A stretch of 64,000 nt of DNA, taken from contig NC_087068.1 in the NCBI RefSeq assembly GCF_963678635.1, positions 34,111,436 through 34,175,435 of the forward strand, written 5' to 3'. The stretch's first letter is position 1. Each line of letters begins with the position of its first letter. The position numbers and the translations under genes are program-made. This DNA comes from Symsagittifera roscoffensis. Lineage: Eukaryota > Xenacoelomorpha > Acoela > Convolutidae. Positions 36,168 to 46,583 of this stretch are shown here, piece after piece. The notes under the pieces were generated by a model, which saw only the letters and a list, made by a program, of their open reading frames with translations, was not told the origin of the DNA and made no database searches.

Positions 36168-36900
36168 TTCAGTGTTTTTTTGAAAAAAAGGAGGAAAATA
36201 AAAAATCTTTGCTTTCAGTTCAGGTGAAACAACTCAGTCACACGGAAAATAGACATAAAGACATCCATCTCTTATTTTTCTCAATAAAGAATCGATAGAG
36301 AGAGGTCTTTTGTATGGAAAGTTGGATCGGATATGATTCTTAAATTTTTCGTTCATTTTGAAGTTTTGCCACCACTCACATCTCTTTGATTTTGTAATCT
36401 TTGTTGCGAATATACTCACATCTCAAGTCATCCATCCCTCTCATTTTTTTCCTCTCTCAATATCTTTCTCATTAAGTGAGGGACGAGTCTCCTGGCAAGG
36501 AAAAAATGGTAATAGCATCCCATTGCTTCAAACTTCAGTGTTTTTAAAAAAAGGAGGAAATTTAGAAAATTTTGCTTTCAGTTCAACTGGAACAACTAAG
36601 TCACACGGAATATAGCCATAAAGAGATCCATATCTTATTTTTCCCAATAAAGAATTAGTAGAGAGAGGTCTTTCGTAGGGAAAGTTGGATCGGATAAGAT
36701 TCTTAGTTTTTTCGTTCGTTTTGAAGTTTTGCCACCACTCACATCTCTTTGATTTTGTAATCTTTGTTGCGACAATACTCACATCTCAAGTCATCCATCC
36801 CTCTCATTTTTTTCCTCTCTCAATATCTTTCTCATTAAGTGAGGGACGAGTCTCCTGGCAAGGAAAAAATGGTAATAGCATCCCATTGCTTCAAACACAG
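36168..36900 (-). repeat. 366-bp tandem duplication inside PolB
   Basis: The segment beginning CTTCAGTGTTTTT at 36168 recurs from 36534 with moderate divergence. The junction falls at GCTTCAAA/CTTCAGTG. Both copies encode the same PolB piece on the - strand (36234-36419 and 36528-36782), each with KITKSKRCEWWQNFK and a following RSNFPY-RPLS. The upstream PolB copy at 38.6-38.9 kb has only one such segment, so this duplication is the younger. Confidence 0.75.
36528..36782 (-). pseudogene. Polinton PolB central fragment
   Basis: An 84-codon frame carries CEWWQNFK, LLGKIRYGSLYGYIPCD and KFSKFPPFFKNT, from the region between polymerase motifs A and B. A duplicated partial copy is at 36234-36419. 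The strand and order match the rest of the PolB pseudogene. Confidence 0.65.
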
Positions 36901-37357
36901 TTTTGAAGTGATCACAAAATCCATCTACATTGAAACTGTCAATTTTCTTTTGATTTCCAGATGTGTGGAAGCTCTCAATTCTGCATTCTGGTCTTGTTTC
37001 TTGGTGGTAAGACATCACCATGGTCTCAAAGCTTCGAGATCGGTTATGTCTAGCCTTGAATTTTTGCATATCCGAATCAAACTCCCATCTAAGGTACAAT
37101 CATGTTGGCATGTCTTGACACATTGAATAGGGATAGAACTGCCTGGCATCAATTCCAACGATTGATTTGCAGATATTTGATGAATCACTGATAAAAGTTT
37201 TGTCCACAACAGCTTTTCGCGTAAACACAATTGATGGTCCACCCGTCATATCCTCTCTAATTTTCTGGCACAAATCCTTACCATTTTCGCAAAATGGGTA
37301 GAATTTTTCATTAATGTTTTGTGCAGACAAATATTTGCTAGATTTGGAAAAGTACAT
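36791..37357 (-). pseudogene. Polinton PolB motif A region, downstream copy
   Basis: Two adjoining frames together cover this piece. The frame at 37100-37357 has GGPSIVFTRKAVVDKTF and GIDARQFYPYSMCQDMP, which is motif A (D-x2-x-L/F-Y-P). The frame at 36791-37099 continues with RWEFDSD, RPECRIESFHTSG and GFCDHFKTVFEAMGC. A stop just after the motif A segment separates them. The upstream copy has the same region at 38891-39400, with GIDASQFYPYS as motif A. Confidence 0.75.
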
Positions 37358-37417
37358 CCAAGTTTTAACCTATCAATTTTTTTCTGATAATAAAATTGAA
37401 CTATTTTTTGCATTGCT

Positions 37418-37672
37418 TCAAGGGTTGGAACAGCATCTTTGTTGTTGTATCAGTGCAAAAAAATCTTTAAATGTAGTCTTTCCATGTTTCTGCCAAATCT
37501 CCTGTAAATATTTGTAATTTTCCCATCCAGTTGCAGGTACTGACCTAATTTGAAGTTTCTTTAGTACTTTCTGCTTATCAAGTCGACTTGACCTCAACTT
37601 TTGATAAACCTGAAAGTCTTTATCAAGAGGGTTGTTGTTTCTCAGTTTACTGAAAAAGGCTTCGTATGGAGG
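37418..37672 (-). pseudogene. Polinton PolB fragment between exonuclease and motif A
   Basis: An open frame without its own start codon encodes FFSKLRNNNPLDKDFQVYQ and TGWENYKYLQEIWQKHGKTT and ends at a TGA at 37418-37420. It links the exonuclease fragment to the motif A fragment. The reading frame changes at both ends, so the gene is broken here. Confidence 0.65.
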
Positions 37673-38151
37673 TAATTCTCATTCTCGAGCTCGTTCGCAC
37701 TGTCAAACCACTCATAAGGGAAAAACTTTTTTAACTCACTTGCTTTGTAGGCTTTAAGAAAGGAGCCTAGAGATGTTGCTCCACCCAAAAATTTCATGAT
37801 GTCGAGAAATTGAATGTCTCCAAACTGGAAAGATATGAAATCGTTAGCCTTTTTGATAACCATAGGTTCAGCTTCTTTATCATTGATTAAGTAGGGAATC
37901 AGATAACTCTTGATCATGTTCAGATCATATCTTCCACTGTTAAAACCAAATATAGGTAAGGTGTTAACAAAACTCTCCAGATTTTGTTTCAAATCAATCA
38001 GCTGATTCTTCTGCATTCTCAAAAACTGAGTTGATATATCAGTTTCCTCTGTATCTTCTCTAGAATTGTCTTCATATTCAAAACTTTCTTTTGAATGATT
38101 TCGAGATCTTTTATTCAACTTTGTGCTCAACTTTGTGCTCTTTGTGCTCAA
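37642..38151 (-). pseudogene. Polinton PolB 3'-5' exonuclease fragment, downstream copy
   Basis: The longest open piece of PolB (169 codons) contains PIFGFNSGRYDLNMIKSYL, which fits the exo II motif of family B proofreading domains (N-x2-3-F/Y-D), followed by FQFGDIQFLDIMKFLGG and PYEWFDSANEL. It starts abruptly at the duplication junction near 38125-38141; the first dozen residues come from the junction sequence. Exo II residues look intact here, unlike in the upstream copy. Confidence 0.8.
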
Positions 38152-38294
38152 TTGTTGACTTTAGTAACTCAATCTCGTACAAAACTCTCTGAACAGTGTT
38201 TAATCGTTTGAAGGGTGGTTCAATAATTGCTTTGTGTGTTTTCTCATCATTCAAGTACTTTGTGATCGTATTGTCTCGATCTGTCCATTATCTG

Positions 38295-38582
38295 CTAATC
38301 GTAGTATGAATTACCTAAAAGCTTCATAGTCTCTGCAACAACGCCGGATAAAGGGTTCTCATCTCCTTCCCTTCTATCATCAACAACTGATTGAACAAAC
38401 TTGTTGAAGCTTTTTTGAGAGAGATACTGTACAAAGCGGTAAACTTTTGTACACTGTAAGCCAAGCTCCATATGAAAATTGAAAAGAAGGGTAATGATGG
38501 AACATTTTTCTAGTTTGAAACTAGATATCAGCATTCGCTGGGGATGCTTAAGAAGATCATTTTCAATGGCATAATTTTGCAT
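38295..38582 (-). pseudogene. Polinton PolB motif B fragment, upstream copy
   Basis: A 95-codon frame is parallel to 35859-36140. It includes QRMLISSFKLEKCS, FNKFVQSVVDDRREGDENP and ETMKLLGNSYYD. Here the tyrosine of motif B is present (NSYY), but the gene is cut off soon after by the duplication junction at 38141, before motif C. Confidence 0.7.
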
Positions 38583-38890
38583 ATATTCTCCAATGTAATT
38601 TCTTCCAACTTCAGTGTTTTTTTGAAAAAAAGGAGGAAAATAAAAAATCTTTGCTTTCAGTTCAGGTGAAACAACTCAGTCACACGGAAAATAGACATAA
38701 AGACATCCATCTCTTATTTTTCCCAATAAAGAATCGATAGAGAGAGGTCTTTTGTATGGAAAGTTGGATCGAATATGATTCTTAAATTTTTCGTTCATTT
38801 TGAAGTTTTGCCACCACTCACATTCCCACATCTCTTTGATTTTGTAATCTTTTTCGCAAATTTACTCACGTCTCAAGTCATCCATCTCTC

Positions 38891-39400
38891 TCATTTTTTT
38901 CCCTCTCTCAATATCTTTCTCGCTAAGTGAGGGACGAGTCTCCTGGCAAGGACAAAATGGTAATAGCATCCCATTGCTTCAAACACAGTTTTGCAGTGAT
39001 CACAATATCCATCTACATTGAAACATACAATTTTTTTTATTTCCAGATGTGTGGAGGCTTTCAATTCTGCATTCTGTTCTTGTTTCTTGGTAGTAAGACA
39101 TCGCCGTAATCTCAAAGCTTTGAGATCGGTTATGTCTAGCCTTGCATTTTTGCATATCGGAATCAAACTCCCATCTTGTGTACAATCATGTTGGCATGTC
39201 TTGACTCCTTGAATAAGGATAGAACTGGCTGGCGTCAATTCCAACAATTGATTTGCAGATATTTGATGAATCTCTGATAAAAGCTTTGTCCACAACAGCT
39301 TTCCGCGTAAACACAATTGATGGTCCACCTGTCATATCCTTTCTAATTTTCTGGCACAAATCTCTATCAGTTTCGCAAAATGGGTAGAATTTTTCATTGG
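38891..39400 (-). pseudogene. Polinton PolB motif A region, upstream copy
   Basis: The correct frame carries GGPSIVFTRKAVVDKAF and GIDASQFYPYS (motif A), then shifts before FNVDGYCDHCKTVFEAMGC. The open frame at 38891-39328 is PolB-like only in its second half; its first half is out of frame. No motif A to motif B path exists without frameshifts. Confidence 0.7.
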
Positions 39401-39689
39401 TTGATTTGTGCAGTCAAATATTTGCTAGATTTGGAAGAATACATCCAAGTTTTTACAAATCATTTTCTTTCTGATGATAAAATTGAACCATTTTTTGCAT
39501 TGCTTCAGGGGTTGGAACAACATCTTTGTTGTTGTATCACTGCAAAAAATCTTTAAATGTAGTCATTCCATGTTTCTGCCATATCTCGTGTTAATATTTG
39601 TAATTTTCCCATCCAGTTGCGGGTACTGACTTGATTTGAAATTTTTTAGTACTTTCTGCTCATCAAGTCCACTTGACCTCAACTTTTGA

Positions 39690-40211
39690 TAATCCTTAAA
39701 GTCTCTATCAAGAGGGTCGTTGTTTCTCAATTTACTGAAAAAGGCTTCGTAGGAGGTAATTCTTCATTCTCGAGCTTGTTCGCACTGTCAAACAACTCAT
39801 ATGGGAAGAACTTTTTTTATCTCACTTCCAACATCTCTCCAGAGATGCTGCTCCACCCAAAAATTTCATGATGTCGAGAACTTGTATGTCTCCAAACTTG
39901 AAAGATTTGAAATTCCTAGCCTTTTTGATAACCATAGGTTCAGCTTCTTTATCATTGATTAAGAAGGGAATCAGTTCGCTCTTGATCAAGTTCAGATCTT
40001 ATTTTCAACTGTTGAGTCCAAATCCAAGTAACGTGTTAACAAACCTCTCCAGATTTTGTTTCAAATCAATCAGCTGATTTTTCTGCATTCTTAAAAACTG
40101 AGTTGACATATCAGTTTCCTCTGCATCTTCTATACAATCGTCTTCATATTCAAAATTTACAGTTGAATGATATCGACATCTTTCATTCAATCCGTGGAAA
40201 GTTTTGGACAT
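39690..40211 (-). pseudogene. Polinton PolB exonuclease fragment, upstream copy
   Basis: It is parallel to 37642-38151. The exo II region is interrupted: after FGLNS come TGA and TAA two codons apart (near 40004-40010), then DLNLIKSELIPFLIND continues. A further stop and length changes follow near 39830. This copy would not make a proofreading domain. Confidence 0.7.
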
Positions 40212-40251
40212 CAGCTCATAACTACTCTGTCAACTTCTTGAAATTTAGTTC

Positions 40252-40527
40252 TCATTTCGAGTTTACTTTTCTCAGCCAAAAGTCCGATGAATACAAAATC
40301 GATAATAATCTTTTGCGGATCCTTGTTACGAAGAAAAATTGAAAAATTGGTTCATCTATCAGGTTCGAGGATATTGATACAGAATTTGGAACGTGTTTTC
40401 CAATCCAGGTTGTTGTTTGGGTAACTTTCAGTTCATCTGATGAAACACATATCGACTCAAAATTGAATATGGGTAGGTTGTTGAACAGTGTGTTATCTTT
40501 CGAAACTGGGATTTTGAAACCTTCCAT
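40252..40527 (-). pseudogene. Polinton PolB exonuclease I region
   Basis: A 91-codon frame has MEGFKIPVSKDN and LPIFNFESICVSS. In family B proofreading domains exo I is D-x-E; here the first acid is asparagine (codon at 40462-40464), so the motif is N-F-E. The C-terminal quarter has shifted frame. The segment lies upstream of the duplicated part and is single copy. Confidence 0.7.
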
Positions 40528-40569
40528 TTTTTTAAATAGCGTTTCTCGGAGTGTATATACATTGTTTGG

Positions 40570-40749
40570 CTAAATGTGTCGCACTATATCTTTACAAGTC
40601 ATAAGATGTCTGTTGAAGTTTTCTGATCTGTTGAAGAGACAGTCACAGCTAGGACATCGGAAAAACTTGAAGAAAGAATCAATATCATTCGTATGAATGA
40701 TATGATTGTTGAATCTTAGCAATTTCACTGTTTTTTTCGAGTTTTCCAT
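40570..40749 (-). pseudogene. PolB-linked zinc-finger segment (59 codons)
   Basis: A short open frame ends at TAG 40570-40572. It encodes RFNNHIIHTND and then CPSCDCLFNRSENFNRHLMTC, a C2HC-type finger, and stops just before the exo I segment. Polinton PolB proteins commonly carry such fingers in the N-terminal region. The frame follows the fragment at 40762-41232 after a stop. Confidence 0.6.
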
Positions 40750-40761
40750 TACTTCGCCTGG

Positions 40762-41395
40762 CTATTTCTCCATTATATTCTCCTTTTGAATATCAAAATC
40801 ATAGATGAATAGGTTACGTTCAACTATTCCCTCTACAAGAGGTAAATCATTAATGGCAACTCCGCGAAGGGTATTCAGATTGTATCCAGATTTTGATATA
40901 AACTCTGTAAATAATTGAGATGTATGAGCATCGAGATTACTATGGCCATGCAAATACAATGTTAACGCACGGAAAAGACAAAGATGATCTTTGTATGGTT
41001 TTTTATCTTGGTCCGATAAAAGACAGTTTACTTGCGTATGTCGTAGTAAAGGTTCAGGCAAGACAGAGTCTGGACATATCATTGTGATGTTTTTCAGTAG
41101 TGCAGCAAAAATAGTAACTTTTGTGATCAATTTGAACCTCCAGTTTGTGTTCTGACGTTCTTGAGTGCATTTCTCCACGATATCAAATTTTTCAACTTTC
41201 CCTGGATTCAAATCAAATCCGCTTTCGTACACAGTAAATACGGTTTTTCGAACAAAGTATGGTTTTCGTGTGCTTTATAATACCGATATTCTCCCGTTTC
41301 GACATTACGGAGAACAAATCCAAGAGCAATTTTAATTTTTGCAGCGGAATCCAGCTTGTTGAAGACTTCTTCAAGCTTCTCCTTGATAATCTTGG
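40762..41395 (-). pseudogene. Polinton PolB N-terminal domain fragments
   Basis: Two frames join here. One, open from about 41395 to 41215 without its own ATG, has KLEEVFNKLDSAAKIKIALG and VETGEYRYYKAHENHTLF. The other (40762-41232) has CLFRALTLYLHGHSNLD and VEGIVERNLFIYDFD. I recognise the F-RAL-LHLHG and I-E-x-NI-x-YDFD pattern from Polinton polymerases. The frame switch near 41220 marks decay. Confidence 0.65.
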
Positions 41396-41405
41396 TATCT
41401 AACTT

Positions 41406-41842
41406 TTACATTTGAAAGTTAAATACCTTATGACTCCCATTCTCCATCTCAGTGTCCACCAGGAAATGCTGACAAGCACTCAACTCATCTTTGAGTTTCT
41501 CTCCATCTTCCGCTTCCTCCTGCACAATCTTGTTCAAGTCTGCCACCGTATCACTTGGCTTTCGTTGTTTCGCCCCATGTTTTTTTCTCCGTTGTTGTTG
41601 GAGCGAGTAGTAACTCGGAAACTCTTTTTCGCAAGACGAGCTAACCGTTGATTGCTTGAAAGTTGTTGGAGCATGTTTTTTGGCCACATGATAGTTCGTT
41701 GATTGTAAAAGAAATACCTACACTCGGAACAAGAAATAACTCCTCGCACGCAATTTTTACTATGTCGAGCCCCATCGAACCTCCTGTACTCTTTGTCACA
41801 GTCCTCACATGTCTTTTTCTCATTCCTGCTGAGTGAAGGCAT
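41406..41842 (-). pseudogene. N-terminal zinc-finger piece of the PolB gene
   Basis: The frame at 41534-41842 starts MPSLSRNEKKTCEDCDKEYR and has C-x2-C, H and C residues of a finger, then CSECRYFFYNQ. The following basic, glutamine-rich and acidic part is better read in the neighbouring frame (41406-41687). It is probably the start of the PolB gene, upstream of 41395. No promoter could be identified; 41850-42060 holds only AT-rich sequence. Confidence 0.55.
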
Positions 41843-41931
41843 TTGAAAAAAAAAGTGGGAGATTTAGCTTGTAGCAGAATTGAATAAAAGTACATGCTAT
41901 CTACAAAAATGGGAGATTTAAAAAGTCCCAA

Positions 41932-42787
41932 AAAATTCGTTTGTTTATACTTACTTTGAATTGTTGAAAAAATTTGAAAATAGTTTCAAGTAGTTATACA
42001 AAGTATAGAGCGATTGCTTTTAACCTAAAAGAAAATCAGAATGAAGTGAGTTTTATTTACTTTTTCATAGAGAAAATCAACCAATCATAATTGAGTACTC
42101 TTTTTGTAACACTGTTGGTTGGAAATCAACCAATCATAATCCAGCATTTTCTCAAAGAGAACTGTTCATTATTTTTAAAAAATCTTAATCTTTTTTGAAA
42201 AATGTCTATCAAAAACATTTGAGCCTCCTCGAGTTACTTTACAAGAAAAAGGAAAAACTTCCAACTGTTTTTCTTATTGATGAAATAGATGTTGACTCTT
42301 ACTTTGTCATAGTTTTTTGGACGTTTTGAATGTACAAAATATAGTTATCCGACTAAGTACAGGTCTTTTCAGAGAAACTTACTCAATCAAAGAGTTTATT
42401 TTTGATCCACATAATGCGTATCAAAGTTTTAATCTTAGGGCTGAATAACACCTCACAAGGAAAGAAGTTTTGTTTATTCTCGAGAATATGAAATTAATCA
42501 AAAGTCGTACGGTAATATATCAAAAACTCTTTTTATCCCCCATCCAATACCCAAATTTGTAAAAAAAAAACCCCAGCAAGGTTCTTTATTCCTTCATTTC
42601 TGTAAGGGTTTTTGAAGTTCAAAATCCTGCTTGATTAGGTTTGGAAATAGATTTCCAGAGATTTGCTTTGAAAAATTCGCCAACTTTCAGTTATCCTCCC
42701 AAATTTACATATAAATTAAAGAACTTGACTATCTACTTAAAAATCAGCAGTTTCTCATTGATTAAATACAAAAAATTCAATTAAATT
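41932..42787. other. Non-coding Polinton interior
   Basis: No credible gene. The phrase AATCAACCAATCATAAT occurs twice about 55 bp apart (from 42078 and 42126) on either side of a GTTGGTTG. These facing CCAAT/ATTGG-like motifs sit between the divergent PolB and + strand genes, so a promoter role is possible but unproven. Confidence 0.4.
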
Positions 42788-43084
42788 TTGATGAAAAAAA
42801 TTGCAGAGATGTTACTTTTATTAATTTTCTTTCTTTTGTTACTTATATCAGCAATATTTCCTATTTTTACTGCAAACAACTTTTGGCCATTTATTTTTGC
42901 AATTGCTTTTGTGTATAATATTATTTATTTGGAAGATTTAAGTCCTGAAAATGGTCTTCTGATTGAATACGACAACCAGAACAAAATTGAACATTTTTGT
43001 GATTGGAAAAGACAAAACCCAAAATGGAGCTTTTTTTCTGATTGGACACGACTTTTATCCAAGAATGCCATAAAAGGAAGCTGA
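42788..43084 (+). CDS. Small hydrophobic protein, unknown
   Basis: A 98-codon ORF (MMKKIAEMLLLL...). Residues about 7-28 and 32-48 are strongly hydrophobic, which suggests two membrane segments or a signal peptide plus anchor, followed by a polar tail. The tail is encoded by imperfect repeats around GATTGGACACGAC, which recur beyond the stop to 43140. I do not recognise a family. It may be an element gene or a chance ORF in AT-rich DNA. Confidence 0.35.
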   Translation: MMKKIAEMLLLLIFFLLLLISAIFPIFTANNFWPFIFAIAFVYNIIYLEDLSPENGLLIEYDNQNKIEHFCDWKRQNPKWSFFSDWTRLLSKNAIKGS

Positions 43085-43416
43085 AATATGATTGAACACG
43101 ACTATTATCCAAAAAGGAAAATCAATTCTGATTGGTCAAAGTTGAAGGTGCCCCTAACTACTAAGTAAAAATCATTTTATTTTCAATTTAACTACTGTCA
43201 ACTACCTCCTCTCTCAGCTCTAAATACCTTAACTTCAACTTATCTTCCGTCAGCTAGCCCTCTCTCAGCTCTTTCTTGTTTTTACTCTTTAACTCAGTTT
43301 TTGCTCAAAATTATCTTCTCAGTGCAAAACGGCAATCTCATGTACTCTGTAGAATTTTCGCCTGATCTAGTACAAATTCAAGCGCGAGACACAGTCTCTG
43401 GATTTTTTTGGCACGA

Positions 43417-43548
43417 ATGGACATCCCAATCCAAGTCTGGTACATGGTGGAAGTGATGGGAAGGGATTTCAACGAACATCATATGATGCAAGTTCCCATC
43501 AAAGAGAACCAACTTTTTAACAACGCAAATGATGGAGGAAGTTTCTGA
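43417..43548 (+). CDS. Short ORF, unknown (43 codons)
   Basis: It begins MDIPIQVWYMVEVMGRDFNE and ends GGSF. Its end overlaps the start of the ORF at 43529 in another frame, and together they could be one gene broken by a frameshift. No family is recognised. The flanking stretch 43085-43416 is pyrimidine-rich with CTCTCTCAGCTC repeats and no gene. Confidence 0.3.
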   Translation: MDIPIQVWYMVEVMGRDFNEHHMMQVPIKENQLFNNANDGGSF

Positions 43549-43795
43549 TCATGTGGGAATGAACTACCCCGAGATTCCTGACTCAAGATTTGTTGCTCAA
43601 CCAGTCGACGACTTCCTCTTTCCGTGGGAAGAAGCAGGATCAGCAAAAAACCACATCACAATAGATGAAGATGAGGGTTTCTCAGAAACAATGACGCCTC
43701 AAAACACTCCTCCACAACAACCACCAGCAATGGAACCTCGTCCAGCTCTGCGTTCTATAGACAGCCCTTTGATTAAAAGTTTTTTTTTGAAATAA
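43529..43795 (+). CDS. Acidic/proline-rich ORF, unknown (88 codons)
   Basis: Features are an acidic middle (ITIDEDEGFSETM) and a proline-glutamine tract (TPQNTPPQQPPAMEPRPAL). A second, diverged copy of its last part lies at 45238-45410 with the same PPQQPPAMEPR. Conservation of reading frame in both copies argues it was coding. The function is not recognised. Confidence 0.4.
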   Translation: MMEEVSDHVGMNYPEIPDSRFVAQPVDDFLFPWEEAGSAKNHITIDEDEGFSETMTPQNTPPQQPPAMEPRPALRSIDSPLIKSFFLK

Positions 43796-46200
43796 TTGTT
43801 GTTTGGTTTTGACTTCGTTTTCTTTATTTAATTAATTTTCGCAATATCATTTCAATTTAAGAATAGCCGAGAGATTCAGAGTAAACCACTGAAAAACAAT
43901 TAGAACTTAAGTTAGTGCTCCGAACTCGCATAAATGTTACAAAACTGGAATAATTTTTGCACACATATTCGGAAAAACACTAGCAAAATTGTACACGAAA
44001 AAAAGTTTACCTAATGGTTTTTGCATCTTGTCAAAAAACTCACACACTTTTAGCACTTTGAAGAAAAAATTGAAACAATTTTCGTATTTTGTCGAAAAAA
44101 GTGAAACAGTTTTCGCATTTGTAGGAAAAAAGTGAAACACTTTTCGCATCTTTACTAAAAAAGTTGAAACCTTTTTCAAGTTTTATCGAAAAAAGTAGTA
44201 CACTTTTTGCATTTTGTCGAAAAAAGTGAAACACTTTTCGCATTTGTAGGAAAAAAGTGAAACACTTTTTGCATCTTGTTTAAAAAAATTTGAAACACTT
44301 TTCGATTTTGTAGGAAAAAAATGAAACACTTTTCGCATCTTGTTAAAAAAAGTGAAACACTTTTTGCTTCTTGTCAAAAAAAAATGAAACACTTTTCGCA
44401 TTTTATCGAAAAAAGCAAAAGACTTTTCGCATTTTGTCGAAAAAAGTGAAACTTTTTTCGCATTTGCAGGAAAAAAGTGAAACACTTTTCGCATCTTGTT
44501 AAAAAAGTTAAACACTTTTCGCATCTTGTCAAAAAAGTTGAAACACTTGTTGCATTTTATCAAAAAAAGCAAAACACTTTTCGCATCTTGTTCAAAAAAA
44601 TGAAACACTTTTTGCGTCTTTTCAAAAAACATATGAAACACTTTTCGCCTTCTGTCGAAAAAATTGATACACTTTTTGCATTTTCTCAAAACAAAATTGA
44701 ATACCTTTTACAACTTGTTAAAAAAATTCAAAATTTTTTTGCAATTTTTTGAAAATCAAAAGAAATATTTCATCTTTCTTTCATTTTTTTCTTCTTCGAA
44801 TTTTTTGGTACTTTCGTAAACATATGAGAGAAAATAGATGGATTATCCAAAAGTTTTTTACTGAAAAGTTGACATGATCACTATTTACAAATCCATAACC
44901 ATCAAAAAAATAGTCAATTTTTTCTAACAAATCATGTTCAAATTTTGAGTTTTGTACTTTACGAACTCTTTATAGAAAAGCTGAACCAGTAGTTTGTGTG
45001 GAAGCTATTTTCTGGTTAGAACATATTTAGTGATTTTTTTTCGTAACAGTCTTTTCTTTGCAACACTTGGTTTTTTTTCTGCTCCTTTTCATTTCATATT
45101 ATGATGAACAGCGCGGTCAAGTTGATTGAAAACTTCGCCAGTTGATGAAAAAAAACATTCGAATAAAATTTGTATTTGTGCAGAGTGTGAAGAAAGTCGA
45201 TAATTTGGCATGTGAAACAAAAATTATCTAATCGTCGTGGGAAGAAGCAGGATCAGCCGAAAACCCCATCACAATAGATGAAGATGAATGTTTCTCAGAA
45301 ACAATGACGCCTCAAAACCCTCCTCCACAACAACCACCAGCAATGGAACCTCGTTCAGCTCTGCGTTCTAAAGAGAACCTCCAGAACTCTCGACAGCTCT
45401 TTGATTAAAAATTTCTGTAAATAAATGTTGTTTGGTATTGACTTCGTTTTCTTTAATTAATTAATTTTCTCAATTTCATTTTAATTTAAGAATAGTTGAG
45501 AGGTTCAGAGTAAACCATTGAAAAACAATTAGAACTTAATTAAAGGCTCCGAACTTGCACTTAATTTAGTGCTCCGAAACTCAAACACTTCTCGCCTCTT
45601 GTCAGAAAAATTGATACACTTTTCGCATTTTGTCAAAAAAAATTGAATACTTTTTACAACTTTAAAAAAAATGAATTTTTTTTGCAACTTCTTGAAAATT
45701 AAAAGAAATGTTTTATCTTTCTTTCATGTTTGAAAAACTTTTTGCAAATTTTTTGACGACGGTGAGTTTTTTCTTCATCGAAATTTTTGGTTCTTTCGTG
45801 AACATATGAGAGAAAAGATTGATTATCCAAAAGTTTTTTATTGGAAAATTGACATGATCACTATTTACATCAATAAAACAGTCAATTATTTTTACAAATC
45901 TTGTTCATATTTTGAGTTTTGTAATTTACGAACTCTTTCTAGAAAAGCTGAACCAATAGTTTGTGTGGAAGCTAATTTCTGGTTAGAACATAAATAGTGA
46001 CGTTTTATTTTTTTTGCGTAACAGTCTTTTCTTTGCAACACTTGGCATTTTTTCTGCTCCTTTTCATTTCATATTATGATGAACAGCTTGGTCAAGTTGA
46101 TTGAAAACTTCGCCAGTTGATGAAAAAACATTCGAATAAAATCTGTATTTGTGCAGAGTGTAAAGACAATCGATAATTTGGCATGTGAAATAAAAATTAC
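43613..46200 (+). repeat. Segmental tandem duplication in the Polinton centre
   Basis: Copy 1 runs from about 43613 to 45230 and copy 2 from about 45238 to 46200. Matches include the PPQQPPAMEPR coding end, the ATGAGAGAAAA...GATTATCCAAAAG block (44824 and 45804) and the GATGAACAGC block (45102 and 46078). Copy 1 contains the large hairpin minisatellite; copy 2 has only a remnant near 45585-45680, so the repeat expanded or collapsed after duplication. Confidence 0.8.
44030..44760. repeat. Hairpin minisatellite, about 31-bp units
   Basis: More than 20 units are built on CGAAAAAAGTGAAACACTTTTCGCA. Each unit is itself an inverted repeat, with AAAAGTG facing CACTTTT around AAA, so each could form a hairpin. 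Both strands have long open frames (such as 44183-44689 on the - strand) made only of repeated motifs like KVFHFF. I treat these as by-products. Confidence 0.85.
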
Positions 46201-46583
46201 CCAATCGTTGTAAAATTTGATCGAAAGATGAACCAATCAGAAGTATGTGGAACTTACAATTTTCCAAAGAACAGTAAGAATTGTGGGTAGAGATACAAAA
46301 AATATTGGTTACTATATATTTTTCGTAAAAAGCACTGGAAACGGAAATAAATAGCGATTTTTTAACGACAAAAATCTGAATAAAAGCTGGGAAGAGCTTG
46401 ACACATAGCTGCAGCCATCTGAAACGTTGATTTTTGCTGAGAGTTGTCGATTTACATAGGAACACTAACACCGACAAAATTCCATAATTCGAAATTTCAC
46501 TCAAAAATTCCATTTATAGTTCTTTCCTTTTACGGAAAAGTGAATGACTCATACTGTTTACTTCCAGTTTAGTCCCATTTATT
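45420..46583. other. No credible gene
   Basis: This is the remainder of duplication copy 2 and AT-rich sequence before the + strand gene cluster. A 149-codon frame on the - strand at 46064-46513 is rich in F, I, C and S and shows no recognised motif. Part of it lies in duplicated sequence where copy 1 does not keep the frame, so it is not called. Confidence 0.4.

Larger units (their letters stand above)
35698..40191 (-). repeat. Tandem duplication of about 2 kb within PolB
   Basis: Sequence from 35698 to about 38123 is repeated from 38141 to about 40191. The offset is 2441 bp near the left end and 2088 bp after the 366-bp internal duplication. Both copies encode the exonuclease II to motif B part of PolB. 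The junction holds repeated TTTGTGCTC, which also marks the left edge (GTGTGCTCAATTG at 35699), so joining at microhomology is likely. Confidence 0.85.

Noticed and set aside
35041-41842. PolB as an intact intron-containing gene
   Set aside because: Stops and frame changes fall inside conserved motifs and differ between the two duplicated copies. I saw no consistent splice-site pairs at the breaks.
44183-44689. 168-codon ORF rich in FHFF and KCFTFF
   Set aside because: It is produced by the 31-bp minisatellite period. All changes follow DNA repeat units.
46064-46513. 149-codon - strand ORF
   Set aside because: It partly covers duplicated DNA whose other copy does not keep the frame. The composition is that of AT-rich reverse-strand sequence and no motif is seen.
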